This document shows positions 34,690 through 44,248 of a stretch of 64,000 bases of DNA, in pieces. The DNA is from G963663525 sp963663525 (lineage in GTDB: Bacteria > Myxococcota_A > SURF-8 > G963663525), in NCBI GenBank assembly GCA_963663525.2, contig CAXXHC010000004.1:682001-746000 (forward strand). The letters are read 5' to 3'. The notes beneath the pieces are model-generated. The model was not told the DNA's origin. It made no database searches and saw only the letters and a list, made by a program, of their open reading frames with translations. The position numbers and the translations under genes are program-made. Within the stretch, counting starts at the first letter, position 1, and each line of letters opens with the position of its first letter.

Positions 34690-37600
34690 TCAGTCTTCGT
34701 ATGGCTGGACGTAATGATCTTCGTTGAAGAACTCGCAGCTACTGTCGGCGAGGCAGCGGTGATCCCACAATTCCTTGCCGTGGGTCTGGAAGTAGCGTCC
34801 CACCATGTTAATCATGTGCTGGTCGATGTCGTACTGCTTGTACGGGGCTGGAACGACGAAGCCGTGCGCACCCTCCATTTCGAGATAAGGGATGCGCATG
34901 GCTGAAACGCCGTAGGGACTGCTCCACATGCCGTCGCCGTCGTCCGTAAGCTTTTCGAAGGTCGGTTCCCGGTCCTTGCGGCTTTCCGTCACATCCCAGG
35001 GGCGGCTTTCCACGGTGGCTCTCAGCGGCGTTGCCGGACTGGGTGCGCCGAAGATATCCAGGCCGTTGTCGAGGTTGTCCGCGTCGAAGTTGATGGATCG
35101 CGGCTCGTTGAAGCAGGTGTTGTCGAAGTAATTCAATCCTTCGATGGCTTCCAGGCTCTTGGAGCGAATCAACAGGTCGTTTTCGGAATAACTTCCGCCT
35201 TCACAGAACAAATCGTCCCATTCCGCCCTCGTTTCGAACATTTCGATCATTCCGGCGGCGCGCGCCACGTTGATTTCCACCGCCACCGGGACGTTCATAT
35301 CACCGTTTGTGGGAATCACGAGGTTGTTCACGTGGGGCGTCCAATCGGGATCGTGCTGCTTGCGGTACTCGTACAGGGCGGCGTCCATGGGTACGTCGCT
35401 GAAGTCGAAGGGACGTTCGAACTGGTAGCGCATGTAGGCTACGGGGTCCGCCGGTTCGAGAATCATCGAGGAAATGTTCATAAGGCGGCGGAATTCGGGC
35501 GATTGTCGGACTTTGCCCAGGCCGTCCGCCGGAGATACCAGCCGGTCACCGGGTTTGTAGAAAAAGCCCTGGTAGAAACTGCCGGGGAAGGGCTCGCCCT
35601 CGGCGACGTCCATGTTTTGCGCCCAAGTGTCGATCACTTCTTTTACGGTTCCATCCTTGGCGCGAAGTTCGATGCGCAGCAGGTCGCCCATTTTCGAAGC
35701 GTCGGGAATCCACTGCAATTCGCTACGCAAATTGTACAGCCGCCGTTCCTCTTCGCCCAATGCGGCGATTTCTTCTTCCGTGAGCGTGATGAAGCGCTGC
35801 TCGCCGTCGCGTTCGGGGACGATTTCCTCCACACCCCGGAAATACCATTCGTCCGGCATACCCAAAGCGTGACGTTTTTCCACGCCGTCCAGGGCGTCGG
35901 CGGCGTATCCGACGCGGCAGACGAGGTTGTCGTCCAGCACGCAGAACCACTCGTCGTCCGAAATCTCGTTGACGACCACCACCCGGTCTCCAGGTATGGC
36001 GGGGTTGTCGCTGTCGGCTTCGCTACGTGCGAAATCGCGCATGAAGTAGTCGTGTACGCCGTCGTTCGAGCCCCACCAGCGGGTGTTGTCCGGCACGATA
36101 AAACCGAAGGAAAGCTGGTCGGTGCCAGCCACCGGCTGGGCGAAAACGAACGGTCCCATAAAGGAAAGGAATACTGCCTGGATCACGCCTTCCTGAATCG
36201 TACGCAGGCCGACGTCGATCAGCCCTGCACCTCCGGCGACGGGAGCGGCGGCGGTGACCGCCGGGTCGGTGGCGGAAAGAAGCGCCGTGATGAAGCCGCC
36301 CAGCGATTGTCCCCAGGGATAGTAATCCTGGTTGGGACCGCCGAAATCGGGCCTGCCGTTGCCGTCGAAGTCTCCGGCGATACTCGGGGCATCGATTCCG
36401 GCGAAGTATTTGGACTGGTCCTCGAACGAGCCTTCCGGCCAGGTGGCGGAACCGTCGAAGCTACGCATGATTCGGATGAACTGCATCGTGTCGATGACCG
36501 ACTGGCGCACGATGTCGCGGGTGTGGAAGGTGTCGGCGGTCCAGAAATCGCCGCCGGAATCGGGCACGCCGTCGTTGTTGAGATCCCGCGCGCGGCCTGT
36601 GGAAAGGCTTTGGATCGCCGGGCGGATTTTCAACGAGTCGAGCAGGCCGAGCACCACCGGATCTTCGAGGAATTGCGGAGGAATCACGAGGCCGTGGCCC
36701 ACAGAATCGATGCCGCAGGTCGCGATGCCGTAATAGGCCATGAGCGAAGCGAAGCCGATGGCTTCGAAGCGGTTCGTCGAATAGCCGTGGGAGTAGATGT
36801 TGACCGGGAACGGCTGCTTGTAGTTCTCGGTTTCACGGGGCACGATGCACCACCAGGTCACTTCGTCGTGGCCGACATGGGCTTCGCCGGTCTTCGAATT
36901 GATGTGGAACGACTCTTCGTTGTCTCCGGCGTAAGTTTCACTGTTGTAGCCGTCCTGGTCGGCGAGGAAATACGGCACGTCGAAGCGGCCCGAAAGAATG
37001 TGCGAGATGCTGTTCATCGTCTGCACCATGTACGTGACCGACTCGTCCGCGTGTTCGGGGCTGACGATCTCACTTAGCAGCATATTTCCCGCAATTTCAA
37101 GGACTTGCTGAAGATTGTCGATGGGAAGAAGGTACTGGTTTCGCTCGTCGATGTCGGTTTCGGGCAGGTCTTCTTCAAGCAGGGTCAGGCGGTCGGACTG
37201 AATGTGCGCCGGGAATTGCTCGGCCAGCCAGCCGAAGGGGCCGACGCCGTAGAGTCCCTTGCGGAGCGCCACGAGGTCTTTCGTCACGGTCTGGGTCGTG
37301 TAACTCCAGGTAAAGGCTACATCGTCGATGGATAAAGAGACGACGCTCTGGCTGGAGTCGCCTTCCATCGTAAACCCTTGAGACAACACCTTTTTCAGCG
37401 GTTCGAGCTCTTCGGTCTGTTTCATGTGGTTGATCGTATTGAAGGGGCTGCGTATGGGATTTCCCGCACCCGCTTCACCCAACAGGCGCTTGGTCAGCAC
37501 CACTGCGTAGGTGGTTTCCTCTTCCAGCGGAAGCAGAGGTTTGGCGATCAACGTATCGGACTGTTTTTCGTAAAAGGTAATCAACTCTCGCCACACGTCG

Positions 37601-38373
37601 TCGTCTTTTTCCAAGGTGTTGGGAACGTCGATCACACCGTCTCCGTCGCGGTCGATGTCGTCTGCCGTCTCGTCGTGGCTTTCGAACAGCAGGTTGGAGC
37701 CGTCGTAGTGGGCGTCGCGGATTTCGTTGCGCCAGACCGGATCGCAGTAGTTGAAAAAGCCGGTGGATTCCTCGCGAGTGTAGGGCGGTTCGCCGTTGCT
37801 GGTCAACGGAATCCAGTAATTGTCCTGGGTCCAGGCTTCGTCCACGCACAGGCCGCGTTCCTCGGTGTAGGGATCGCCGGGGACGGCCTGCATCAGCACC
37901 GGGAAGTTGCCCTGTCCCACATCCAGCGGAATCGCCGTGCCGAATTTGGGGCTTTTCGGGTCGATGTTGAGCAGGTAAATCGCGTCGTTGGACGGCTCCA
38001 GGTTGGCGTCGTGGTGGCGCTCGATGATGTTTTCAAGGTCCAGTGGACCGTCGAAAGGAATCGAGATCGGCTGGAAAATTCCGAAACCGTCGAGATCGAT
38101 GGCTTTTTCGCGCAGATCGCGTTCAAGGGAGGTCGGCGCGATTTTGCTGATATTGATGCGCCGCCCGGTGGGCATCGAATCGTCATAGATGGTCGCAAGA
38201 TTGTTGGGGAAGGGGATTTCCGCGAACGGCTTGTGGTCGAAGTCGAACACGGGCCTCGGTCCGTCGCCGGAGTTGTCCGCCGGAGCCAGCCCCCCACCGC
38301 TCTGGTCGCAACTTGCCGCCAACAAAAAAATAAAGATCGCCGTTGCCTGAATAATTGGATGGATCGTTCTCAT
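34690..38373 (-). CDS. Large lipoprotein with alpha/beta-hydrolase-like domain
   Basis: 1227 residues from ATG 38373 (AGGCGA upstream). The signal peptide ends in lipobox AASC. N-terminal half: a conserved opening RPVFDFDHKPFAEIPFPNN and a Ca-binding DRDGDGVIDV. Middle: INIYSHGYSTNRFEAIGF and GIATCGIDSVGHG, then PWGQSLGGFITALL, resembling the oxyanion and nucleophile elbow (G-x-S-x-G) of alpha/beta hydrolases. The C-terminal region has no family I recognise. It probably sits in the outer membrane or periplasm. The 60-bp gap to the barrel gene upstream suggests one operon. The substrate is unknown. Confidence 0.7.
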   Translation of the reverse strand: MRTIHPIIQATAIFIFLLAASCDQSGGGLAPADNSGDGPRPVFDFDHKPFAEIPFPNNLATIYDDSMPTGRRINISKIAPTSLERDLREKAIDLDGFGIFQPISIPFDGPLDLENIIERHHDANLEPSNDAIYLLNIDPKSPKFGTAIPLDVGQGNFPVLMQAVPGDPYTEERGLCVDEAWTQDNYWIPLTSNGEPPYTREESTGFFNYCDPVWRNEIRDAHYDGSNLLFESHDETADDIDRDGDGVIDVPNTLEKDDDVWRELITFYEKQSDTLIAKPLLPLEEETTYAVVLTKRLLGEAGAGNPIRSPFNTINHMKQTEELEPLKKVLSQGFTMEGDSSQSVVSLSIDDVAFTWSYTTQTVTKDLVALRKGLYGVGPFGWLAEQFPAHIQSDRLTLLEEDLPETDIDERNQYLLPIDNLQQVLEIAGNMLLSEIVSPEHADESVTYMVQTMNSISHILSGRFDVPYFLADQDGYNSETYAGDNEESFHINSKTGEAHVGHDEVTWWCIVPRETENYKQPFPVNIYSHGYSTNRFEAIGFASLMAYYGIATCGIDSVGHGLVIPPQFLEDPVVLGLLDSLKIRPAIQSLSTGRARDLNNDGVPDSGGDFWTADTFHTRDIVRQSVIDTMQFIRIMRSFDGSATWPEGSFEDQSKYFAGIDAPSIAGDFDGNGRPDFGGPNQDYYPWGQSLGGFITALLSATDPAVTAAAPVAGGAGLIDVGLRTIQEGVIQAVFLSFMGPFVFAQPVAGTDQLSFGFIVPDNTRWWGSNDGVHDYFMRDFARSEADSDNPAIPGDRVVVVNEISDDEWFCVLDDNLVCRVGYAADALDGVEKRHALGMPDEWYFRGVEEIVPERDGEQRFITLTEEEIAALGEEERRLYNLRSELQWIPDASKMGDLLRIELRAKDGTVKEVIDTWAQNMDVAEGEPFPGSFYQGFFYKPGDRLVSPADGLGKVRQSPEFRRLMNISSMILEPADPVAYMRYQFERPFDFSDVPMDAALYEYRKQHDPDWTPHVNNLVIPTNGDMNVPVAVEINVARAAGMIEMFETRAEWDDLFCEGGSYSENDLLIRSKSLEAIEGLNYFDNTCFNEPRSINFDADNLDNGLDIFGAPSPATPLRATVESRPWDVTESRKDREPTFEKLTDDGDGMWSSPYGVSAMRIPYLEMEGAHGFVVPAPYKQYDIDQHMINMVGRYFQTHGKELWDHRCLADSSCEFFNEDHYVQPYED

Positions 38374-38433
38374 CGTTCGCCTGTTTTTCGTGGATTCGTG
38401 TTTCAATTTCGCCTCGCTTTCACGCTGATGCGC

Positions 38434-40197
38434 CTACCAGAGTACGCCTACACGTCCGCTGATCTTGGACACGGGGTCCATGTCCAACCCAGAGGGACCG
38501 TCGAAGGCGTCGCCCGGAAGGAAGTGGGCGAAATCAAGATTGACCTCGAAGCGAAGCAGGTCGCCCAGGTCGTAGGTATATCCGGCCCCGGCGTTGATTT
38601 CGAAGCCAAGATTTTTTCCGGGGTTCATCGTTCCCAGGTAGGAGGTCGGCGAGCCGCCGTTTTCGAAAGTCGGCCAGGGAGCCTGGAATTCTTCGGCCAC
38701 ACGGGCGTACAAGAAACCGAGTTTGAACGTCGTACCCCATTTGGGAGGCTTGATTTTCAGCGTCGGGTAGACGTACATCGCGTTCTGCACGCGCCCTTGC
38801 GAGAGAAGCTGCTCGGTGCCCTTCGGCGCCTGATTGCTGCGTTCGGGATCGTAGACCAGCGACGCCCCGCGCGCGCTGACGGCTTCCATCACTTCATCGA
38901 AAAGAATCATGCCGACGTTGTAATCCGGGTCGAAAGAAAAGGCGTAATTGGTTTCGTCGTAGGAGTTTTTGTCGCCGGAGGCGTAGCCCATTTCAAACAT
39001 CGGCACGATGCCGTATTCGGCGAAGTCCACGCCCAAACGTCCCACCGCGCCGAACCCTTTCACGTCGATGCCGTCGGGCGCTTCGTAGTTCGTCACCCGG
39101 TCGGTGTGGGCCATCATGTACGCGCCTTCGAAAGCCACCAGCAGCATATAGGAAGGGCTGCCCATCTCGATTTTGAAATCTCCGTAAAGATCCAGGGCGA
39201 AGGCTTCGAGGGTGTCGCCGTCGTCGTCTTCCTGGTTGCGATAGGCGAAGTAGCCGCCGCCTTTATAGTTTTCGTTGACGTAGACCACCGAAGCCACCGC
39301 GCCCCAGGCCGTATCGCCGTCGAGCAGATCGGCGTTTTCGTCCCGGTAGGTCAGATCCGCGCCGACCGCCACCAGCAGTTCCTTGGCCCACGGATCCTCG
39401 GTGGCGAGGCTGAACGGTGCGGTGACGAACATCAGCCGCTCGCTAAGGTCGCCGTGGTGTTTCTGTCCGAAACGGTCGTCGTCGTGCTCGCCGTCGTTGG
39501 CGACGAGCCCAAGTCCCCAGTTGGAGGCCATCTGGCCGCCGCGCAGCAGACCGGCGGGCGACATCCACTCCAAGTACAGTTGCCGGAAATCGAACTCCGT
39601 GATATCCGCGCCGTCGTGGCGGTCCCGTCGGCGCAGGGCGTCGGGATGCTTAAACCGGGCCGTGTCGCCCCAGAGTTGACCCCGGAAAATGTCGAACTGG
39701 GATTTGATGCTCAGTTGAATGTCCTCGAAACGAATGCCCGGATTGACGCGGAGTTGATGTTCGCCCCACAGGCTTTGTCCCGAGGAGTTGCGGTCTTCGT
39801 CCACCGGGAATTCGTCCATGAAATTGATCCAATGGCGGTAGAAGCCGCCGTATTCCAATACCAGCCCCCTGGCCAATTCCACTTCCCCTCGTGGAATTTT
39901 ATGCGGGCGGATCGTTTTTACGGGTGCGGTTTCGCGAACCTCGGCCTTTTCAACCGTTTCTTCGTTCGGTTCCGTGGGTTCCGCTGGTTCGGGTTGCGGT
40001 GTCTCTTCCGCGTTTTCAACGGTTCCATCGGCTTCCGTAGTGGTTGCGGGAGGTTGGGCCGGGACGGCATCGTCCGTCGCCGCGTCTTGCGCGACCGTGC
40101 CGGGATCGTCGGGAAGCGGAGGTGTTTGTACCTCCTGTGCCGAGAGTGCGCCGGGGATCGTCAACAGGAACAGTCCGAGCAGAGCAAGCGTTCTCAT
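38434..40197 (-). CDS. Outer-membrane beta-barrel protein
   Basis: 587 residues. Signal peptide ending ALSA, then a Pro/Glu/Thr-rich periplasmic segment (about 20-95), then about 480 residues of alternating amphipathic strands with aromatic belts (LVLEYGGFYRHW, FRQLYLEWMSPAG, AFALDLYGDF). It ends in SGRVGVLW, a terminal aromatic as recognised by the Bam machinery. It resembles porin or alginate-export-type barrels of 16-18 strands, but specificity cannot be assigned. It lies between the membrane protein and the hydrolase-like lipoprotein, on the same strand. Confidence 0.75.
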   Translation of the reverse strand: MRTLALLGLFLLTIPGALSAQEVQTPPLPDDPGTVAQDAATDDAVPAQPPATTTEADGTVENAEETPQPEPAEPTEPNEETVEKAEVRETAPVKTIRPHKIPRGEVELARGLVLEYGGFYRHWINFMDEFPVDEDRNSSGQSLWGEHQLRVNPGIRFEDIQLSIKSQFDIFRGQLWGDTARFKHPDALRRRDRHDGADITEFDFRQLYLEWMSPAGLLRGGQMASNWGLGLVANDGEHDDDRFGQKHHGDLSERLMFVTAPFSLATEDPWAKELLVAVGADLTYRDENADLLDGDTAWGAVASVVYVNENYKGGGYFAYRNQEDDDGDTLEAFALDLYGDFKIEMGSPSYMLLVAFEGAYMMAHTDRVTNYEAPDGIDVKGFGAVGRLGVDFAEYGIVPMFEMGYASGDKNSYDETNYAFSFDPDYNVGMILFDEVMEAVSARGASLVYDPERSNQAPKGTEQLLSQGRVQNAMYVYPTLKIKPPKWGTTFKLGFLYARVAEEFQAPWPTFENGGSPTSYLGTMNPGKNLGFEINAGAGYTYDLGDLLRFEVNLDFAHFLPGDAFDGPSGLDMDPVSKISGRVGVLW

Positions 40198-40263
40198 CGT
40201 TCACCTTTCACGTTTAAATCGAATGGGGTATTTCAGTATCGGAACCTGAATGGTTTCGCCATG

Positions 40264-41943
40264 TTACAGCACGGCGGCCCAGTCCAGTTTCATCAACAGA
40301 TAGCAGATCAGGCCGTAACCTAGAACGACGAATCCCAGCACCCAAAGCAGGGCCTTGTTGGGATGGCGGTCCAGGGCCTCGCGTTCCTCGTCGGTGACGT
40401 CTTCCAGGTCGTCCCACGTGTCGCGGCTGCGGGTATTGGCTACGATTTGCATCAAAATGAACAACACGACCGCTACGCCGGAGCCGGCCAGCAAGACCAG
40501 CAGGGTGCTCTTGTTTTCTTCCTGCCTGGCGGTGAAAAGCTGACGCTGTTCGTTTTCGGTGTCCGTCAGCAGAGGAAGCAGCAGGTATTCCTTGGGAAGC
40601 CGGGTCAGCACGAGCCGCGCCATGGCTTCGGCCTCCACGGGGATTTCGTCGAGGCCCATGTTGTTGATTTTCTTGAGCCAGGGCTCCACGACCTCGTTCG
40701 GATACGAGGGGCTGTTTTTCACGTAGGACCAGAATTTCAGGAACGCTTCATGCTCGATTTCCTTCATTTTGTTGTAAGCGTCCACGTCCGGCTGTGGTTT
40801 CTGGCGCGCTTTGGAGATGGTTTCGTTGTCCAGCTTGGAAAGTTCCGGCGAGTAATAGGCGTAAAAAGCGTCGAACGACGTTCCCGGCTGCAGGAAATCG
40901 TACGCGGCCTGGACGTAGACCATTTTCTCGGTCCCGGCAGGCAGGCGCAGTTTGATCGGCAGCTTGGCTCCGTGAAGTTCGTACTTGGCCGAATAAATCC
41001 AGTTGCTGCCTCGGAATACGTCGATGTACACCGGGTCGCTTTGCAAGCCTTCAAGTTCGAACTGCAACGGTTCGTCCACGCGATACAGGTGTTTTTTCGG
41101 GCGCATCAGCAGTTTCGTGCCCAGCGGCGCGACGAGGTAATCCCCGGCGAACGAGGTGCCTTTCGGGTCTTCCAGGCGCACTTGCATCAGGCCTTCGTCC
41201 ACGGCGTGGGGGTAATAGTCGAATTCGGCCAGCCCCATGGTATCGGTGACGACCTGGGCGACTTCCTTACCGTGGGATTTCACGTCTACTTTCAATTCCT
41301 TGACTGGCGTGAGGCGGTCGCGAAGGTAGGCGGTGAGCAGCATCGGGTTGTTGAGATTCGGGAAAAGCCGCCCGTTGTTCGGCAGGATTTCCAGGTGGAT
41401 CGGCGGGTCGTAGACATCGGCCTTCAACGGTTTCCCCGATTCCATCTGTTCGGGAGTCAACTCGGCGATTTCCACGGCGCGCGGCACTTCATCGCGGGTG
41501 ACGTCGATGTGGAAGCGCACTTCCTGCGGGGGATACTCCCCGGCTTTGACCAAGGCGAGGAACTCGTAATAACCGGGGCGCAGGTTGGGAAGGCTTTGCT
41601 GGATCTCGGCGTATTCTTTTCCGAGGCTGGCGGCGCTGCCGATAACCCACGGACGTCCGCGCGAGGGGTCGATGACGTTCAATTCCACGGTGAAATCGTC
41701 GAGCGGGCGTTTTTCCGTAAATCCATAGGCGAAAAAGCGCATCGTCAGACGTTCGCCGGACGGATAGCTTTTATAACCTTGCACGCGCACGAAAAAGCCC
41801 GGTTTTTCCTGTCCGACACGAATGCCCCAGGAAAACAATCCGAGGAAGTACAGCACCAACAAAGCGAAAAAGAATTTGCGTCTTCTGGAGGCGCGCATCT
41901 GAGCCGCGTAATCGATCGAATCCTGCATGACGAAGCCTGACAT
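40264..41943 (-). CDS. Inner-membrane protein with large periplasmic beta domain, unknown function
   Basis: 559 residues. One N-terminal helix (about 24-42, FFFALLVLYFLGLFSWGI), a periplasmic region of about 400 residues, then two C-terminal helices (LLVLLAGSGVAVVLFILMQIV, ALLWVLGFVVLGYGLICYLL) around an acidic cytoplasmic loop. The periplasmic part includes beta-sandwich-like stretches reminiscent of macroglobulin MG domains (PMLLTAYLRDRLTPVKELKVDV, KKHLYRVDEPLQFELEGL). I cannot name a family. It heads a same-strand run with the barrel and the hydrolase-like lipoprotein, suggesting an envelope complex. Confidence 0.65.
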   Translation of the reverse strand: MSGFVMQDSIDYAAQMRASRRRKFFFALLVLYFLGLFSWGIRVGQEKPGFFVRVQGYKSYPSGERLTMRFFAYGFTEKRPLDDFTVELNVIDPSRGRPWVIGSAASLGKEYAEIQQSLPNLRPGYYEFLALVKAGEYPPQEVRFHIDVTRDEVPRAVEIAELTPEQMESGKPLKADVYDPPIHLEILPNNGRLFPNLNNPMLLTAYLRDRLTPVKELKVDVKSHGKEVAQVVTDTMGLAEFDYYPHAVDEGLMQVRLEDPKGTSFAGDYLVAPLGTKLLMRPKKHLYRVDEPLQFELEGLQSDPVYIDVFRGSNWIYSAKYELHGAKLPIKLRLPAGTEKMVYVQAAYDFLQPGTSFDAFYAYYSPELSKLDNETISKARQKPQPDVDAYNKMKEIEHEAFLKFWSYVKNSPSYPNEVVEPWLKKINNMGLDEIPVEAEAMARLVLTRLPKEYLLLPLLTDTENEQRQLFTARQEENKSTLLVLLAGSGVAVVLFILMQIVANTRSRDTWDDLEDVTDEEREALDRHPNKALLWVLGFVVLGYGLICYLLMKLDWAAVL

Positions 41944-42169
41944 GTTTGAGGAAGCAAAGCGTTACGGTTCACGATTTCATAACATGGCCCAAACACGGAC
42001 TCAAGGCTTTTTCGTCTCATTCTAAGGAGATAATAGGAGAATGAAAACCGGGCAATCGGGAAACTACAAAGGATGGTCGCGAGGTCGGATTTTTCGAATA
42101 GGAGGGGGTGCCGAGGCGATGTGTTCGCAAGGAGCGTATTGTAGAAGAGAGCGGATGGATTTGGAAATC

Positions 42170-42212
42170 GAGAGAAAAGAGAAACCTCCGGCGCAAGGAG
42201 AAGCGCCGGAGG
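42170..42212 (-). terminator. Rho-independent terminator after the small Cys protein gene
   Basis: On the minus strand, a perfect 10-bp stem CCTCCGGCGC / GCGCCGGAGG is followed by TTTCTCTTTT. It ends the short sigma-54-driven transcript. Confidence 0.88.
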
Positions 42213-42224
42213 TGTGGGAGGGGG

Positions 42225-42419
42225 TCAGCTGTTGCGGGTGAAGGCCACTTCCGAGCAGCGCCAACACCCTTGCTTTTCCAGGTCTTTTCCTTCATCGACG
42301 TTCGCGTCACATAGCCAGTTGCAGCCGTTTGGGTCCACGATGACTTTCATCGGGCGGGCCGCTTTGTGGGGTTCCATGGTGCTGGTGAAACTTCCTTCAA
42401 GTTTTTTTTCATCGCTCAT
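42225..42419 (-). CDS. Small four-cysteine protein behind a sigma-54 promoter
   Basis: 64 residues with a strong ribosome site (AAGGAGG, 7 bp before ATG). No signal peptide or membrane helix. Four Cys are arranged Cys33-x3-Cys37 and Cys52-x2-Cys55 (GCNWLC, GCWRC), suggesting a zinc or redox site. It has its own sigma-54 promoter 45 bp upstream and its own terminator. The gene for a sigma-54 activator lies directly upstream on the same strand, so it is the likely target. I do not recognise the family. Confidence 0.85.
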   Translation of the reverse strand: MSDEKKLEGSFTSTMEPHKAARPMKVIVDPNGCNWLCDANVDEGKDLEKQGCWRCSEVAFTRNS

Positions 42420-42463
42420 GTCGTCCTCCTTGTGGGTGCCTCGTGTGTGTTGCCCATTGCTAA

Positions 42464-42479
42464 AGCAAACCGTGGGCCA
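42464..42479 (-). promoter_or_regulatory. Sigma-54 (-24/-12) promoter
   Basis: Minus-strand TGGCCCACGGTTTGCT fits TGGCACG-N4-TTGCW: GG and GC are separated by exactly 10 bp. Transcription would start about 34 bp before the ATG of the small Cys protein. Confidence 0.85.
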
Positions 42480-42596
42480 AAATGGAGGAGATTTCTAATG
42501 TGTTGAAAATACACGAGAAAACGTTTCACCGGATTGCAACGCGGAAAAAACGGCAACCGCAAGAATGCAGGGAAGCAACTCATTGAAGGCTACAGA

Positions 42597-42612
42597 GTTG
42601 CAAAAGTGCAAC
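42597..42612. promoter_or_regulatory. Palindromic activator site (UAS)
   Basis: GTTGCAAAAGTGCAAC is a 6-4-6 palindrome about 120 bp upstream of the -24 element, a usual enhancer distance, just after the activator's stop codon. It matches the palindrome at 44048-44063 at 12 of 16 positions. Confidence 0.72.
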
Positions 42613-42613
42613 A

Positions 42614-44011
42614 TTATTTGGAGTTGCGGGAGCGTCCGTCCCGTTCGGGAAGGTCGAGGCCGAGGCGGCGGATCTTCCGATGCAGCGTGGTTTTATGGAT
42701 GCCCAGAGCTTTGGCCGTTTCCAGCCGATTGTAACCGTGTTCCGCCAGTTTGCGTCGCAGAAAGTCCCGTTCCATGTCTTCAAGTGTTGCAGGATTGCTA
42801 CTGTCGAGCGTTTTTCGGGCGATGCTCAGGGATTCGGGCAGGTGTTCCGGACCGATCAAGCCTCCCGGACAGAGCACGAAGGCGTGTTCGACGAGGTTTT
42901 CCAGCTCGCGCACGTTGCCGGGATACGAATGGGAAAGCAACGCCTGCATGGCCTCGGACGAAAACCCGGACACCGGCTTGTTGCGAAGAAGGCTCAGGCG
43001 TCGAAGGAAGTGATCGGCAAGCAGGGGTACGTCTCCCTCTCGTTCTCTCAGCGGCGGCAGATTCAGCTCGATGACGTTCAGCCGGTAGTACAAGTCCTCG
43101 CGAAACGTTCGTTCTTGCACCATCTCCGACAAGTTCCTGTTGGTGGCCGAGACGATTCGGACATCCGCCGCCTCCATGGTTGCCCCGCCGAGGGGTTCGT
43201 AGGTTTTTTCCTGCAAAAAACGCAGCAATTTCACCTGCATGGGCAAAGGAAGATCGCCGATTTCGTCGAGAAACAACGTACCGCCTTGCGCGCGCGCCAC
43301 GCGGCCCGATTTGTCGCGGGTCGCTCCGGTGAAGGCTCCGGCCTTGTAGCCGAACAATTCCGATTCGATCAGTTCGGAAGGCAGCGCCCCGCAGTTGACC
43401 GCCACGAAGGGGTTTTCGTTGCGGGAACTGAGGTCGTGAAGAGCGCGGGCCACCAGTTCCTTGCCCGTTCCGCTTTCGCCTCGGATCAATACCGTGCTGT
43501 CACCGGTCGCCACCGTGGGCAGCAGGTCGAAAAGTTTCTGCATTGGCGCGCTTTTTCCGATGATGTCGGAAAAGGTATAGCGTTCCTCCACCTGTCGCCG
43601 CAGGGATTCGACGAGGCGAAGGTCGCGAAAGGTTTCGACCCCACCCACCACGCGGCCTTCCTTGTCGCGCAGCAACGACGTGGAAATGCTGACGGGAATG
43701 GATTCGCCGGCGGAAGTTGTCAATGTAATCGGCAAATCCACGATGGGTTTTCCCGTCTCCAGGGTGAATCGAATGGCGCAGGCGTCGCGGCAGATGTTGG
43801 TTTGCAGGATTGTGTGACAGGGTTGACCGAGCACGTCCTCCCTTCTATATCCGGTGATTTCTTCCGCAGCGCGGTTGAAACAGGCGATGCGCATGTGGTC
43901 GTCCACTGCGTACACGCCGTCGGAAATGCTTGAAAGCACGGCCTCGAAGCGTTCCTGGGGCGAAGAGTCCTGCCATGAGCCGCCTTCAAAGCATTCGGAT
44001 TTCGAAGTCAT
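42614..44011 (-). CDS. Sigma-54-dependent activator, PAS-AAA-Fis
   Basis: 465 residues. N-terminal PAS domain (about 20-130) with three Cys (Cys65, Cys74, Cys78: PCHTILQTNICRDAC), a pattern seen in several sigma-54 activators and possibly redox- or metal-sensing. The AAA+ domain (about 150-390) has Walker A GESGTGKE (178-185), the sigma-54 contact loop GAFTGA (225-230) and Walker B LFLDE (246-250). The C-terminal Fis-type helix-turn-helix reads YNRLETAKALGIHKTTLHRKI. There is no receiver domain, so it senses a signal directly. Its own sigma-70 promoter contains a palindrome like that near its presumed target. Confidence 0.92.
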   Translation of the reverse strand: MTSKSECFEGGSWQDSSPQERFEAVLSSISDGVYAVDDHMRIACFNRAAEEITGYRREDVLGQPCHTILQTNICRDACAIRFTLETGKPIVDLPITLTTSAGESIPVSISTSLLRDKEGRVVGGVETFRDLRLVESLRRQVEERYTFSDIIGKSAPMQKLFDLLPTVATGDSTVLIRGESGTGKELVARALHDLSSRNENPFVAVNCGALPSELIESELFGYKAGAFTGATRDKSGRVARAQGGTLFLDEIGDLPLPMQVKLLRFLQEKTYEPLGGATMEAADVRIVSATNRNLSEMVQERTFREDLYYRLNVIELNLPPLREREGDVPLLADHFLRRLSLLRNKPVSGFSSEAMQALLSHSYPGNVRELENLVEHAFVLCPGGLIGPEHLPESLSIARKTLDSSNPATLEDMERDFLRRKLAEHGYNRLETAKALGIHKTTLHRKIRRLGLDLPERDGRSRNSK

Positions 44012-44044
44012 GGGGAAGACCCTCCGTAACGAATTTATCTTGTG

Positions 44045-44073
44045 ACAGTAGCAAAAAAGCTACGTTTTGACAA
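44045..44073 (-). promoter_or_regulatory. Sigma-70 promoter of the activator gene with an operator palindrome in the spacer
   Basis: On the minus strand, TTGTCA (44068-44073), a 17-bp spacer, then TACTGT (44045-44050). The perfect palindrome GTAGCAAAAAAGCTAC (44048-44063) fills the spacer and overlaps the -10, the expected place for autorepression. Confidence 0.65.
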
Positions 44074-44248
44074 CTATGCACCTGTATTTAGTGATGACAA
44101 ATCTGGATGCACGGAGCATTTCCGCATGGGAAGAAAATAGCAACGATCGTACAAAGCCCGCTCGAATTCGTGTGAAAAATCCACACAAATATCCTGACCC
44201 ATCCCCAGTTTTATCAAAGTTTAACTTGACCAAGGAAATCATGAGTCC

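Noticed and set aside
37378..40323. Plus-strand open frame of 981 codons
   Set aside because: Antisense to the hydrolase-like lipoprotein and the barrel gene, crossing their boundary; no recognisable protein.
44048..44063. Palindrome GTAGCAAAAAAGCTAC as a terminator
   Set aside because: It has no T-tail on either strand, lies between -35 and -10 elements, and resembles the palindrome at 42597, so an operator is more likely.
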